Below, piece by piece: positions 1 through 8,707 of a DNA stretch of 64,000 bases. This DNA comes from Suilimivivens sp964402925 (GTDB lineage: Bacteria; Bacillota; Clostridia; Lachnospirales; Lachnospiraceae). The position numbers and the translations under genes are program-made. The DNA lies in NCBI GenBank assembly GCA_964402925.1, contig CAYOED010000007.1, positions 1 to 64,000 on the forward strand, written 5' to 3'. The notes under the pieces are model-generated. The model searched no databases. It saw only the letters and a list, made by a program, of their open reading frames with translations, and was not told the DNA's origin. How positions within the stretch are numbered: the first letter of the stretch is position 1; each line of letters opens with the position of its first letter.

Positions 1-100
1 CAGCACTTAGCGAGGTTTTTTCGAGCTTAGTGCCTGCTACGCTTTTTACGGAGCGAAAGCGCGGCGACGTTGGATTATTTATCCTCTCAGAGCGTCCCTC
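1..100. repeat. truncated copy of a dispersed ~95-bp repeat
   Basis: This stretch closely matches positions 49667-49766 in the same orientation, with about a dozen mismatches. The near-identical core runs from GCTACGCTTTTT through GGATTATTTATCC to CTCTCAGAGCG. The element is cut by the window edge, so its left end is not visible. No protein is supported here; an open frame across 30-212 is an accident of the repeat. Confidence 0.7.
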
Positions 101-149
101 TGGTCAAAAAGTGAAAAGTAACCTAATCCCAATAAGGGCATATCTCCTA

Positions 150-177
150 TTGACATTCCCCAGCCACGTGCTATACT
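150..177 (+). promoter_or_regulatory. sigma-A-type promoter of queT
   Basis: A perfect -35 box TTGACA at 150-155 is followed by 16 bases and a -10 box TATACT at 172-177. Transcription would start near 184, giving a leader of about 130 nt before the queT start codon. That leader is filled by two hairpins. Confidence 0.75.
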
Positions 178-219
178 ATACAACGAATGCCGCACTTTTC
201 GAGGCATTATAATTTAAAA

Positions 220-305
220 AGCTGATTCATCATCTGTATATCGCATACAGGCAAAATCAGCTTCGAGTGTTCGAGACCTTCCACTCGTTAAAAAAATACT
301 AAAGG
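220..305 (+). promoter_or_regulatory. structured queT leader, possible preQ1-type riboswitch
   Basis: Two elements lie in the leader. The first hairpin pairs AGCTGATT (220-227) with AATCAGCT (255-262), with an inner stem CTGTAT (234-239)/ATACAG (245-250). The second stem is CGAGTG (264-269)/CACTCG (282-287), with a loop starting TTCGAGACC, followed by an A-rich tail ending CTAAAGGAG at the ribosome binding site. The loop CCTT can pair with AAGG of the Shine-Dalgarno region, as in an H-type pseudoknot. The compact stem, A-rich tail and downstream queT fit the preQ1-I class. The match to its consensus is imperfect, so this is an inference. Confidence 0.45.
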
Positions 306-316
306 AGAACAAAAAA

Positions 317-841
317 ATGAAAACTCAAAACACCAATGCGGCTTCCGCAGGAACCGCGCCCTTGCTGTCTCTCGTTCAGGCAGCCATGATCGCTGCACTT
401 TACATAGTGCTCACTTTTATCGCCAATGCATTGGGACTTGCCAATCAGGCAATCCAAGTGCGTTTCTCAGAGGCTCTCACTATCCTGCCTTACTTCACCC
501 CTGCTGCCATACCGGGACTTTTTGTCGGATGCCTGCTGTCCAACCTGTTGACAGGCTGCGCACTTCCCGACATCATTTTCGGCAGCCTTGCCACCGTTGT
601 AGGCGCATTTTTTACTTATAAACTGCGCAAACACAAATGGCTTGCACCGATTCCGCCGATTGCAGCCAATGCCATTGTGGTTCCCTTAGTACTTCTGTAT
701 GCTTATGGGATAAAGCCCCTCTGGTTCTCATTTATTACAGTAACAATCGGGGAAATCATTTCATGCGGTGTGTTAGGCATGCTGCTTCTGTTTGCCCTGA
801 ACAAATACCGCGGCAGACTGTTTTTTACAGACCAGAACTGA
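317..841 (+). CDS. queT: QueT family transporter (queuosine precursor ECF S component)
   Basis: This is a 174-residue integral membrane protein with about five or six hydrophobic segments, the usual size of the QueT family. It contains the family-type stretch around VRFSEALTILPYF and GLFVGCLLSNLL. QueT proteins are substrate-binding S components of energy-coupling factor transporters, thought to import preQ1 or a related queuosine precursor for tRNA modification. The start ATG has an AGGAG ribosome binding site about ten bases upstream. It is the only plus-strand gene at this end of the window and stands alone behind its own promoter and structured leader. The ECF energizing module is not encoded nearby and would be shared. 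Confidence 0.85.
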   Translation: MKTQNTNAASAGTAPLLSLVQAAMIAALYIVLTFIANALGLANQAIQVRFSEALTILPYFTPAAIPGLFVGCLLSNLLTGCALPDIIFGSLATVVGAFFTYKLRKHKWLAPIPPIAANAIVVPLVLLYAYGIKPLWFSFITVTIGEIISCGVLGMLLLFALNKYRGRLFFTDQN

Positions 842-864
842 CGGTGCCCTCCAAGGGGCGCCCA

Positions 865-1848
865 CTAATTTGAGACACGTACATTGCCGCTGCCGGCTTT
901 TACGTGAACCTCAACCTGCGGTGCCCCTGCACCTACTTCTCCTTCCGCCTGATTTCCCTTTTTATTATAGGATAAGGCACCATCAAAATCCGTGCTGATG
1001 TTTCCGCTTCCTGTTTCTGCCTGAAAATGGAATGCAAGATTCTCCGGCAGTTCCAGACGAATATTTCCGCTTCTCGTTGTAAGGCTCATATCTCCCGTTA
1101 CTGTAACAGTTTCTACTTTCACATTTCCACTGCCTGCTTCCACGCTTCCTTCACCGGAAATTTCCGTCAGCGTGATATTTCCGCTTCCTGCCTGTGCATC
1201 CAGCTTTCCCTCGATCTGATTTCCCGTAATATTACCGCTCCCTGTTTCAACCTTCAGATCTCCCTTTATACTCTCTAATTTCACATTACCGCTGCCCGTC
1301 CGGACGGAAAGATTTTCCGCCTCTGCATTGCTCAATTTAATATTGCCGCTTCCCGCCTTAAGCAGCAGGCTCCCCTCTTCCCTGACGCCGGATACAGCTG
1401 ACGTGATATTGCCGCTGCCCGTCTCCAGTGAAAGTTTTGCAAGACTTTTCTCCGGTACATAGACTTCAATCCGCTCCCCTTCCGCCCAAAAGCCAAAGAT
1501 AACGATAGAGTGCATCTCTCCGCCCGTCACCACCACCTCTTTATCCTCATGATAAGATACCGATGCGACTGCTTTAGGGCTGCTACTATATAAATACTCT
1601 TTGATCATTACATTATCATCTTCTGACAAGTAAACATTTATATTTTTACTTCCATATTCCATCACAAGACTATCCAATTCTGATGAAGGAATCTCAATCG
1701 TATTTCTAAGTTCGGCTTTTCCGCCAAACGAAAAACTGACCATATCTCCCCTTCCCGGTGCATTCCTGACACTCATCACGCTGATGAACAGGACAAACAC
1801 CGCCATAACAATTAACGCTGCCAACAAAGCAATTCTACCTCTCTTCAT
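865..1848 (-). CDS. DUF4097 beta-strand-repeat surface protein
   Basis: The protein starts with a short basic segment and one transmembrane helix (MKRGRIALLAALIVMAVFVL) and then has a long extracytoplasmic region. Residues about 140-320 contain eight to nine copies of a ~20-residue unit ending in GSGNI or GSGNV, the pattern of the DUF4097 beta-helix-like repeat found in LiaG-type envelope-stress proteins. I start it at 1848 because GGAGGA lies seven bases upstream; longer in-frame starts (to 1878) have no such site. It overlaps the end of the XRE regulator gene by 14 bp, so the two are co-transcribed and probably translationally coupled. A role in envelope stress sensing is inferred from the family and partner; the ligand is unknown. 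Confidence 0.8.
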   Translation of the reverse strand: MKRGRIALLAALIVMAVFVLFISVMSVRNAPGRGDMVSFSFGGKAELRNTIEIPSSELDSLVMEYGSKNINVYLSEDDNVMIKEYLYSSSPKAVASVSYHEDKEVVVTGGEMHSIVIFGFWAEGERIEVYVPEKSLAKLSLETGSGNITSAVSGVREEGSLLLKAGSGNIKLSNAEAENLSVRTGSGNVKLESIKGDLKVETGSGNITGNQIEGKLDAQAGSGNITLTEISGEGSVEAGSGNVKVETVTVTGDMSLTTRSGNIRLELPENLAFHFQAETGSGNISTDFDGALSYNKKGNQAEGEVGAGAPQVEVHVKAGSGNVRVSN

Positions 1849-2662
1849 TCGTCTCCTCCATCCCTTCATAAACACCATTTTCAGAATCGTTTCTCATCTC
1901 TTTCCTTCTATACACCAGCGACTGGAGGTAAGATACCATCGCATAATAAAGCGGTATTGTCAAAAAGACCACCCAACCGGGATGCCATGCAAACCAGAAG
2001 AATCCCAGACAAAGGAACACCAACGTTGCCAGCACAGGATACGCAAAGCAATGGGCGTTTCTCTTTTCTATTGCTTCCACCAGCGAATACCAGATCGGTA
2101 CAAGTAAAAATAACAGCCACCCCGGGTGCCATGCCCCGAAAGCACATCCTATAATAATGTACACAATCGTAACCGTCAGAAGCATAGGAAAGCGCACATG
2201 ATGAGACCACCATTCCTTGTCATACTTTTCCCCATTCACAAATACTCCCTCCTTATCAATATGCACACTGTCTCCTTTTGCCTTGTCGTCAACATGGATG
2301 CCGTCCCAACCCACATGAACCTCTCCGTTCTTATCCTTTACATGAACTCCCCCAAAACCAACATGCACATACTCCGGATTTTCATCTTCCCCGAACGCCT
2401 CATCCTTCCAGCCTTCCTGCTGCGTATCCATTCTTTCTTCATCCGGTCTGGGAATTTCATCATCCGTTTTCAACAATTCATCCAGAGAGACCCCATAAAG
2501 CCGCGCCAGCAAAATCAAATTATCCGTATCAGGAGATGCCTCCGCCCTCTCCCACTTACTAACTGCCTGCCTACTAATCCCCAACTTCTGTGCCAAAGCC
2601 TCCTGAGAAAGATTATTACTCTTCCTCAAATTCACCAGTCGATTTGCAATTTCAATATTCAT
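1835..2662 (-). CDS. XRE-family regulator with C-terminal membrane segments
   Basis: Residues 1-65 are a classic HTH_3 domain (NLRKSNNLSQEALAQKLG, then ISRQAVSKWERAEASPD). A middle section of about 90 residues carries short repeated beta motifs (VHVGFGGVHVKD, VHVGWDGIHVDD, VHIDKEGVFV). The last ~120 residues contain four hydrophobic segments. The architecture is a membrane-tethered XRE regulator of a type common in Firmicutes. It probably controls itself and the overlapping DUF4097 gene in response to an envelope signal. Operator sites were not identified. The long inverted repeat at 2797-3088 lies just upstream of its promoter region. Confidence 0.8.
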   Translation of the reverse strand: MNIEIANRLVNLRKSNNLSQEALAQKLGISRQAVSKWERAEASPDTDNLILLARLYGVSLDELLKTDDEIPRPDEERMDTQQEGWKDEAFGEDENPEYVHVGFGGVHVKDKNGEVHVGWDGIHVDDKAKGDSVHIDKEGVFVNGEKYDKEWWSHHVRFPMLLTVTIVYIIIGCAFGAWHPGWLLFLLVPIWYSLVEAIEKRNAHCFAYPVLATLVFLCLGFFWFAWHPGWVVFLTIPLYYAMVSYLQSLVYRRKEMRNDSENGVYEGMEETNEER

Positions 2663-2796
2663 CTTTATACCTACCTTTCCTCACATCACGAGCCGATTAT
2701 ACCCATTCCCCCTCCGGTTGCGCCACCAATTCTAGTTTGAAAAGGGGGAAACTATTGGTTGCAAACCGCCATAAATCAGTATTTCACGAGAAACCA

Positions 2797-3088
2797 GCCC
2801 TCCGGCACCCGGTCAGATATAAGACCGCGCCGGAACGGATAAAAATCCACACCGGACCTTATGGAAAGTGGTTAGAAGGACTTAGTATCCCATTCGACAC
2901 CCAGCAATCGTCGGACAGGACGTCCGACGAAGGCGTAACTTGGTCCATGGATGGACCAATACGCCGCTTGCGTCCTCATTGAAACATCTTCCAAAGGGAT
3001 ACTTAGTCCTTCTTACCACTGCACATAGGTTCGGCGTGGACTTTTATCCGTTCGGCGCGGTCTTATATCTGACCGGGCGCCGGAGGGC
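2797..3088. repeat. long imperfect inverted repeat with nested hairpins
   Basis: The left arm (2797-2891) and right arm (2996-3088) are imperfect reverse complements over about 93 bp. Shared blocks include GGTCAGATATAAGACCGCGC and AGAAGGACTTAGTATCCC, the latter with a single inserted base in one arm. The 104-bp centre has two further hairpins: CGTCGGAC (2909-2916)/GTCCGACG (2922-2929), and GCGTA-AC-TTGGTCCAT (2933-2948)/ATGGACCAA-TACGC (2951-2964). It fills the gap between the XRE gene start and the end of the 844-aa gene. It could be a MITE-like element or a structured RNA. I see no encoded protein. Confidence 0.85.
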
Positions 3089-3116
3089 GTCCTTCCTCCA
3101 CTACCTTACTGCTCTC

Positions 3117-5651
3117 TCATCCTTCATTTCTGATATAGGTGATAAAGCAATTCCCATTTTCCTCAAACCATTCTTTGGAATCATTCATCCCCACTTTATA
3201 AACCGTCCCCGTCTCCGGATTCATCACAACGGTATTCATCTCATTAAATCCAATCAACAGCACTGCAGAGCCGTCCCGCATCATGACCAGCACAGGGATA
3301 TCCTTGTTTACATAGTATAACACTGCGTCCAATGAACACCCTGTCAGTTCCAGTACCTGCACATCCGGCAGTCCCTCTTCCAAAATACTTAAGACAGATT
3401 CTCCGCTTGCAAGCATATATTTTGAATTTCTTATGACGCCTTCATATTCCAGCATCGTATCCAGACAGACCGCAAGGGACTCTTTTTCTTCTGACATCAT
3501 TTGCCCTTGAATCGCCATAATCTGGTTCTTCAGGCTCCTGTTCCCTTTCGTCCACACATAGTAGCCATCTTCATTAATAACGACTCCCGAAATAGATTCT
3601 GCACGTCTCACTGCGCTGTTTTCGTTAGTAAAAATATTCTCTATGCCATCTTTTCCATATACATAGTATCTGCCCGGCTGTTCCTTCGGAACGGACAGAA
3701 CCACATTTCTTTCTCCCTCAAACAAAACCTCACGCGGAGTAAGCTGTTTCATGGTTGCCGCATTAATCGCTTTCATAACAGCAATCTGTGTCAACTTCTC
3801 ATATTTTTCCGTAACAGCCGTTTCAATGGTATTCTTACTATCCAGTTCCGTTTCTCCATTCATGATCTGATCGTCTTTGATTTCCTGATAAAATCCATCC
3901 TCTCCCTTTTCCACACGGGACAGGATAATCTGATTTTCACTCACTTCCCCATCCGTAATATAAACATTCTCCTGCCGGTAAGTCTTAAGCACACCTTCCG
4001 TTTCATCTTCAATCTTGACACAGTACATCGGGAATATGGTATTTCCTGCGTAATCCATTACAATATCACTTTCCCATGCGACACCGTAAATCAGATCCTC
4101 TCCCATAAAACCGATAGGCGCAATGACCTCGCTGCTTCCTGCCTGAATACTTTTCTGCTTTCCGGTAGTCAGATTCATCAGCACCAGCTCTTTTACATGA
4201 TAAGGATCACTCCCCTTTTGCCAGACAGCCATCTTATTGCTGTCAGAGACCTTATAACTTCCTTCGGAAAGATTCTCCACCATTACCTCGCAGGTGCGAT
4301 CCATAACATTTATACCATAAATCTGACTTCCCCACTTCAGATAAAGCATACTATTCCTATTGATATAAGACAGCTGATCTACCTCCTCCATGAGCAGTTC
4401 CTGTGAACTGGTAAAGGGAATGTATGTCAATTCCTCCACCGTATTTACTGTGCTGTCATAATAATAAGCCGAGATACCTACCTGTCCCTCATGGTGCCCT
4501 CTGTTCATATATCCATAAACTAGGAAAATGACATTGCCGCCCTCATCCACACTCAATATTTTGATTTCATGCCCGTCATACAATGTCCGCTGATCAAGAT
4601 TGTCCTTATCATAAAACCCGAACAAAAGCGCCATCTTATTATCTGCTACATTGTAACTGTACAAACGGTTTCCAACTACGAATGCAAAGACATTCCCTCC
4701 ATCGCTTTCCTTAAGAGGCACCTGATTGCTGACAATTCCAAGCATAATCTTGTTATTGGCATACACATCTTTCTCCGCCTCAAACATCTGATCCATTGTC
4801 CTCTCAAAATCCAGAAGATACATTCTCTCGGGCGTGTAGCGCACTCGATAAAATTCTTTTACCCTGTAATAATTTTTATCTTCTCCAGCCGGTGTGGATA
4901 CATAATATTCCTGTATAAAACTCCCCGTCTGGGTGCCCAATTCTTTGATGGTGATCTCCGGCTGGCTTTCTCTCGTAATTTCTAAATCTCCCCAAGTCAC
5001 CTGCTTGAAGCTGCTATGAATCGTAACCCGTCCAAAAGTCGTATTGTCTCCTTCCGCATTGGATTCCAGATACTTCGTAAGTTCCTTTGCCGCTTCCTTG
5101 TCAAAAGTTCTTCTGGAAAAATCATATATATAATCAAGCTTATCACTTGCATGATACTCTTCTGTACTGACAATCCTGGTATAATATCTGATCTCTCTCC
5201 CATCTTCCAGCGTCAGCAAAATGACAAACATATACTCCTGATTAGTCTCAATCAGATCCTTTACTCCAAAAGACAGCGAAATTATTTCCTCGCTTTGCTC
5301 AAATTCCGCCGCCTGTGTACTTTCAATCAGGCGGCTTCCATCCAAACTTCTCACTTCATATACAATCTTGGAAATCTCCCTTCCATACGTATTGATCTCC
5401 AGATTGATTTTTCTTCCGGTAGCAAGCGGTGTAATGCTCTCCCGCATCTGTCCTAACTCCATGGCTTGCTCATACCCGTGCATTTTATTGATCAGGAATC
5501 CGCCATACCTAACTCCTACTACAGGATAAGAGGCCTCGCTCATCTCCATAGTCATATCGGTATTTCCCTTGTTCATAATGCTGCTTACAATAAAAAGGGT
5601 CGCCAAAAATACAACTGCCACTATGCACCCTTTGATAATCGTTTTTTTCAT
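3117..5651 (-). CDS. exported 844-aa protein with degenerate C39-like C-terminus
   Basis: A signal anchor (residues 5-25) is followed by a large extracellular region that I cannot assign. Residues about 280-640 read like short beta repeats, possibly a propeller. The last ~110 residues resemble the Peptidase_C39-like fold. A Cys sits in AVCLDTMLEYEG, followed by PVLVMMRDGSAVLLIGFN and then NPETGTVYKV. In active relatives the segment before the LIGY-like strand is GGHAV; here it is DGSAV, so the catalytic His appears to be lost. The ATG has GGGAG just upstream and lies 11 bp after the methyltransferase stop codon, so the two are one operon. Function is unknown. A surface scaffold or binding role is more likely than proteolysis. 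Confidence 0.6.
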   Translation of the reverse strand: MKKTIIKGCIVAVVFLATLFIVSSIMNKGNTDMTMEMSEASYPVVGVRYGGFLINKMHGYEQAMELGQMRESITPLATGRKINLEINTYGREISKIVYEVRSLDGSRLIESTQAAEFEQSEEIISLSFGVKDLIETNQEYMFVILLTLEDGREIRYYTRIVSTEEYHASDKLDYIYDFSRRTFDKEAAKELTKYLESNAEGDNTTFGRVTIHSSFKQVTWGDLEITRESQPEITIKELGTQTGSFIQEYYVSTPAGEDKNYYRVKEFYRVRYTPERMYLLDFERTMDQMFEAEKDVYANNKIMLGIVSNQVPLKESDGGNVFAFVVGNRLYSYNVADNKMALLFGFYDKDNLDQRTLYDGHEIKILSVDEGGNVIFLVYGYMNRGHHEGQVGISAYYYDSTVNTVEELTYIPFTSSQELLMEEVDQLSYINRNSMLYLKWGSQIYGINVMDRTCEVMVENLSEGSYKVSDSNKMAVWQKGSDPYHVKELVLMNLTTGKQKSIQAGSSEVIAPIGFMGEDLIYGVAWESDIVMDYAGNTIFPMYCVKIEDETEGVLKTYRQENVYITDGEVSENQIILSRVEKGEDGFYQEIKDDQIMNGETELDSKNTIETAVTEKYEKLTQIAVMKAINAATMKQLTPREVLFEGERNVVLSVPKEQPGRYYVYGKDGIENIFTNENSAVRRAESISGVVINEDGYYVWTKGNRSLKNQIMAIQGQMMSEEKESLAVCLDTMLEYEGVIRNSKYMLASGESVLSILEEGLPDVQVLELTGCSLDAVLYYVNKDIPVLVMMRDGSAVLLIGFNEMNTVVMNPETGTVYKVGMNDSKEWFEENGNCFITYIRNEG

Positions 5652-5662
5652 ATAACTCCCAT

Positions 5663-6850
5663 CTATTCCCGCATTAATTTCTGCAGGGTCGTATTTACCT
5701 TAAATGCTTCACTCATACGGTCAATACCGGTCTCTTTTTTATGCCCCTCTTCTGCCGTCCGGCGTTTTACCGCCCTTATCAGTATATTCTTCGGCGTGTG
5801 TTCCATATCAATAAATTCCAGCACCTGGGTATCATAACCCGCTTCCTCCAGAAGATTCGCGCGTATCCCGTCTGTTATGAGCGCCGCCATTCTCTCCTTC
5901 AAAAGACCATATTTCAAAACCGGTTCCATCACTTCATTTGCAATCTGCCCATTGACCTCATGCTGACAACAGGGAACGCTAAAAATCACCTTTGCATTCC
6001 AGTCCACCGCCTTTTTGATGGCATAGTCCGTCGCCGTATCACAGGCATGGAGGGTGACCACCATATCCACCTTCTCCGCTCCCTGGAAAGTACTGATATC
6101 TCCCTGATAAAAATGCAGATTCCCATACCCATACTGCTGCGAGAGCAGATTGCATTTTTCAATCACATCCTTTTTCAGATCCAGTCCTGTAATGCAGACC
6201 TCCATTCCCTTAAGTTCATGAAAATAATAATACAACGCAAAGGTCAGATAAGATTTTCCGCAGCCAAAATCAATGATATGCAACGGTTCTTCCTTATCCA
6301 ATGAAGGTAGTATATCCTCAATAAATTCCAAATATCGGTTAATCTGCTTAAATTTGTCATATCTGGCATGCACAATCCTGCCATCTAAAGTCTGCACACC
6401 CAAATCTACCAGGAAAGGAACCGCAGTTCCCTCCTCAAGAATATATTTCTTGACCCGGTTATGTGACATATCCGGTCCATCCCCGGCTTTCTCCCCTTTA
6501 CTCTTGTGCTGCTTTACCGTAACCTTTCCCTTTTTGCTGACAAGTGCAATCAGCTTTCCGTCCATGCATTCTGCCTCTAACTGCTTAAAGTCTGTATCCA
6601 TATAAGAAAGAATCTTTAAAAGCATCTCACCCTTCTCATGATTCTCGTGAAAAACCTGAGTTCCCTTTGATATCGATTCCTGAAAACAGATCCTTCCCTT
6701 CACCATAACCGGACGTATTTTTATTTTAAAAGCACCCTCTTTTTTTCTGGGATTGCTGATAATGACCTGATATAGCCTGTCCGACAACACAGCAGACAGC
6801 TTTTCCCTTAACTCTTCCACAAATTCATTCTCCTGATTCCTTAAATACAA
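5663..6850 (-). CDS. SAM-dependent methyltransferase, METTL25/RRNAD1-like
   Basis: The C-terminal two thirds is a class I methyltransferase domain. Motif I is IIDFGCGKSYLTFAL (residues ~193-207), followed by an acidic GLDL strand, the VVTLHACDTATD stretch and a VPCCQHE motif typical of the Methyltransf_32 (METTL25/RRNAD1) group. The N-terminal ~140 residues are less characteristic. The ATG at 6850 lacks a clear ribosome binding site. An in-frame GTG at 6820 has CAGGAGA eight bases upstream and may be the real start. The substrate is unknown in bacteria; RNA is the reasonable guess from the eukaryotic relatives. Confidence 0.75.
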   Translation of the reverse strand: MYLRNQENEFVEELREKLSAVLSDRLYQVIISNPRKKEGAFKIKIRPVMVKGRICFQESISKGTQVFHENHEKGEMLLKILSYMDTDFKQLEAECMDGKLIALVSKKGKVTVKQHKSKGEKAGDGPDMSHNRVKKYILEEGTAVPFLVDLGVQTLDGRIVHARYDKFKQINRYLEFIEDILPSLDKEEPLHIIDFGCGKSYLTFALYYYFHELKGMEVCITGLDLKKDVIEKCNLLSQQYGYGNLHFYQGDISTFQGAEKVDMVVTLHACDTATDYAIKKAVDWNAKVIFSVPCCQHEVNGQIANEVMEPVLKYGLLKERMAALITDGIRANLLEEAGYDTQVLEFIDMEHTPKNILIRAVKRRTAEEGHKKETGIDRMSEAFKVNTTLQKLMRE

Positions 6851-6919
6851 ATATAGCCATAACTTTGCGTCATGACTATATTTTACTTATTTAACTGAAA
6901 AATCACAACTAAAACTTTA

Positions 6920-7315
6920 TTAGAACCTGAGAATCCCTCTTCTCGTATTGTGTCGCCTTTTGTATATCTCATAGCAAAGCAGAATCTGCACCAAATCCCC
7001 CAGCCATTCCCACCTTTCCGGTGGAAATTCGCAATCAGGATTTTCTTTTTCCTCTTCCCTCTTAATCCGGTCTAATATGTCTCTGGACAACTTATAGAGC
7101 TGCCACTTATCTGGATACTCATCATAAATCATGCTGCCCTCATAATCCAGTTTATCTAAGATACCGCTTATGACCTTCTGATACCGCTTTGCTTCTGATG
7201 GATACATCTGCTGCAGATATTCCAGATCCCTTATGATAGAGTCCTCCTCCTCATAATACATAGGCAGTGGATATGTCATATAAAAGGGCAATATTTTACG
7301 CTCATGCATATACAT
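6920..7315 (-). CDS. conserved small hypothetical protein
   Basis: This is a 131-residue soluble, highly charged protein rich in Tyr, Glu and Arg. It includes YEEEDSIIRDLEYLQQMYP and a C-terminal WEWLGDLVQILLCYEIYKRR helix. There is no signal peptide or recognised domain. AAGGA precedes the start, and a second in-frame ATG two codons later could also be used. I know proteins of this look in Lachnospiraceae only as uncharacterised. It sits between the methyltransferase operon and the Rpn-family gene. Confidence 0.55.
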   Translation of the reverse strand: MYMHERKILPFYMTYPLPMYYEEEDSIIRDLEYLQQMYPSEAKRYQKVISGILDKLDYEGSMIYDEYPDKWQLYKLSRDILDRIKREEEKENPDCEFPPERWEWLGDLVQILLCYEIYKRRHNTRRGILRF

Positions 7316-7485
7316 AACTTCCTTATTTCTTTATTCCTATCATATGCATCCCTGCCCACTGCCGTGCATCTACTGTGCCTGGTCATCTTCATCTAATCAA
7401 AAACTTTCCATCAAGTTGATTTAACATCTCTTGAAAATATTATAATCGAATGTTTTCAAGACATGAAGATTTTGCTACTACGAAA

Positions 7486-8256
7486 TTATATACTCTCCTT
7501 GGCCTTATAATACTCTTCTATTGTGTTACCAGTTCCCTCACATGCCCTCTGTAAATCTACATGAAAGTTTTCCATCACAGACTCCACGTTTTTTACAAGC
7601 ATTTCAGCTTTAGCCTTTAAGCCTTCACTTCTGCCCTCTTCTCTGGCATATACAATCTCTTCCCATTTCTGCATATACTTCACCCCCATTTTCTCCGAAA
7701 CCTTAATTCTCTTGACTTTTTCATGTATCATTTTTATTTTTGCGCTGTCTGTCCTGTCCGCCCCGTCCCCAAGGCTTAATTCCGGGCATTCCCTGCATCT
7801 TCCTTCAAAGGTATATCGGTACAGTTTCCTTCCAAACAAATCAAACGGCGCTATCATAATGAAGCAGCTGTCATTCAGCAGGTTAAAATTCACGCTCCCC
7901 GGCTCTAACAGGGACACATCCATCTGTGCCTGATAATATCGGCTTCTCTTTTTCAGATTGCCGGTATTTCTCTTCTGCATCTCTGTATAATAGATTTTCT
8001 TCTCCATATCCATACTCACCACATCCAGCCGGACTTCTCTGAGCTGCGGCGATATTCGTAATTCCTTTTCCGTCTCCGGCTTTCCAAGAAGTTCTATCTC
8101 ATTTTCAAGCAAAATGCTCACTGCTGCCTGGCAGGATTCCTTGTCCTCCATCGTTTCATCAAACAGAAAACGGTCATTCAAATTCAGTTTCGAGAGGCTC
8201 TCCATAAAGTATGAAGGTATCTGTTCCTGTGGTCTTGTTGTTACATCATTCGCCAT
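7486..8256 (-). CDS. Rpn/PD-(D/E)XK nuclease family protein with internal deletion
   Basis: This 256-residue protein belongs to the Rpn (recombination-promoting nuclease, transposase-like) group. The nuclease core shows VRLDVVSMDMEKKIYYTEMQKRN, supplying the D and E-x-Q catalytic motif, followed by RSRYYQAQMDVSLLEPG and FNLLNDSCFIMIAPFDLFG. AGGAGG lies seven bases before the ATG. After GRCRECPELSLGDGA the sequence jumps straight to RTDSAKIKMIHEKVKRIK. Relatives have about 25-30 extra residues here (an FINTKG...FMDYI-type segment, which survives in the remnant at 38.3 kb). The gene therefore appears to have lost an internal segment in frame. The catalytic part is intact, so activity is uncertain. 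Confidence 0.75.
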   Translation of the reverse strand: MANDVTTRPQEQIPSYFMESLSKLNLNDRFLFDETMEDKESCQAAVSILLENEIELLGKPETEKELRISPQLREVRLDVVSMDMEKKIYYTEMQKRNTGNLKKRSRYYQAQMDVSLLEPGSVNFNLLNDSCFIMIAPFDLFGRKLYRYTFEGRCRECPELSLGDGADRTDSAKIKMIHEKVKRIKVSEKMGVKYMQKWEEIVYAREEGRSEGLKAKAEMLVKNVESVMENFHVDLQRACEGTGNTIEEYYKAKESI

Positions 8257-8671
8257 ACATTTTCCTCCTATGTGCAGGAAAATATATCAACCGCTCCACG
8301 CCTTACATGCTGAATCCCATATCGCATCAGTATTCACACTGGCGTTCTCTACACTTCCTGCTATGTTTTAGTTGTTGGATTTAAAAGCAGGATTTCGAGA
8401 ATGTCAGAAATAGATATTTTCAGATACGGCTGCGCCGCCTATAGAAATCTTTTGCTTTGAATAAATTATAACAGCAAATTCCCGTTTTTTCAATAATTAT
8501 TTTCTCTTATTATGTTTTGTAGCATATGATCAAATGTAATTAAATCACTTAAAAATAAACACGAGGAAACCCTATTAACATTTTCAAGGTTTCCCCATTT
8601 TTTTACTATTTTTAAAGATGGGACGAAGTCCTTTCTTTCTCTAATTTCGTGAGCCAGCTTGTTGTAACAAA
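8257..8671. other. intergenic region with a scrap of a second Rpn gene
   Basis: There is no credible gene here. Positions 8342-8364 match 38381-38403 with one mismatch. In the latter this sequence belongs to an Rpn-family remnant (minus strand, AGGVENAG), so the region upstream of the intact gene holds leftover Rpn-family sequence. An open frame at 8490-8705 includes the ATP synthase terminator and looks spurious. Confidence 0.4.
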
Positions 8672-8694
8672 AGAGGGCAGATTTTCCGCCCTCT
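8672..8694 (-). terminator. Rho-independent terminator of the ATP synthase operon
   Basis: AGAGGGC (8672-8678) pairs with GCCCTCT (8688-8694). In the minus-strand reading the stem is followed by TTTTGTT. It lies 14 bp after the atpC stop codon. Confidence 0.75.
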
Positions 8695-8707
8695 GATTGC
8701 TTCATTT

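Noticed and set aside
30..212. 60-codon plus-strand open frame at the window start
   Set aside because: It lies within the dispersed repeat and the queT promoter, and its product shows no domain.
8490..8705. 71-codon minus-strand frame after atpC
   Set aside because: It contains the ATP synthase terminator hairpin, has no ribosome binding site and no recognisable protein pattern.
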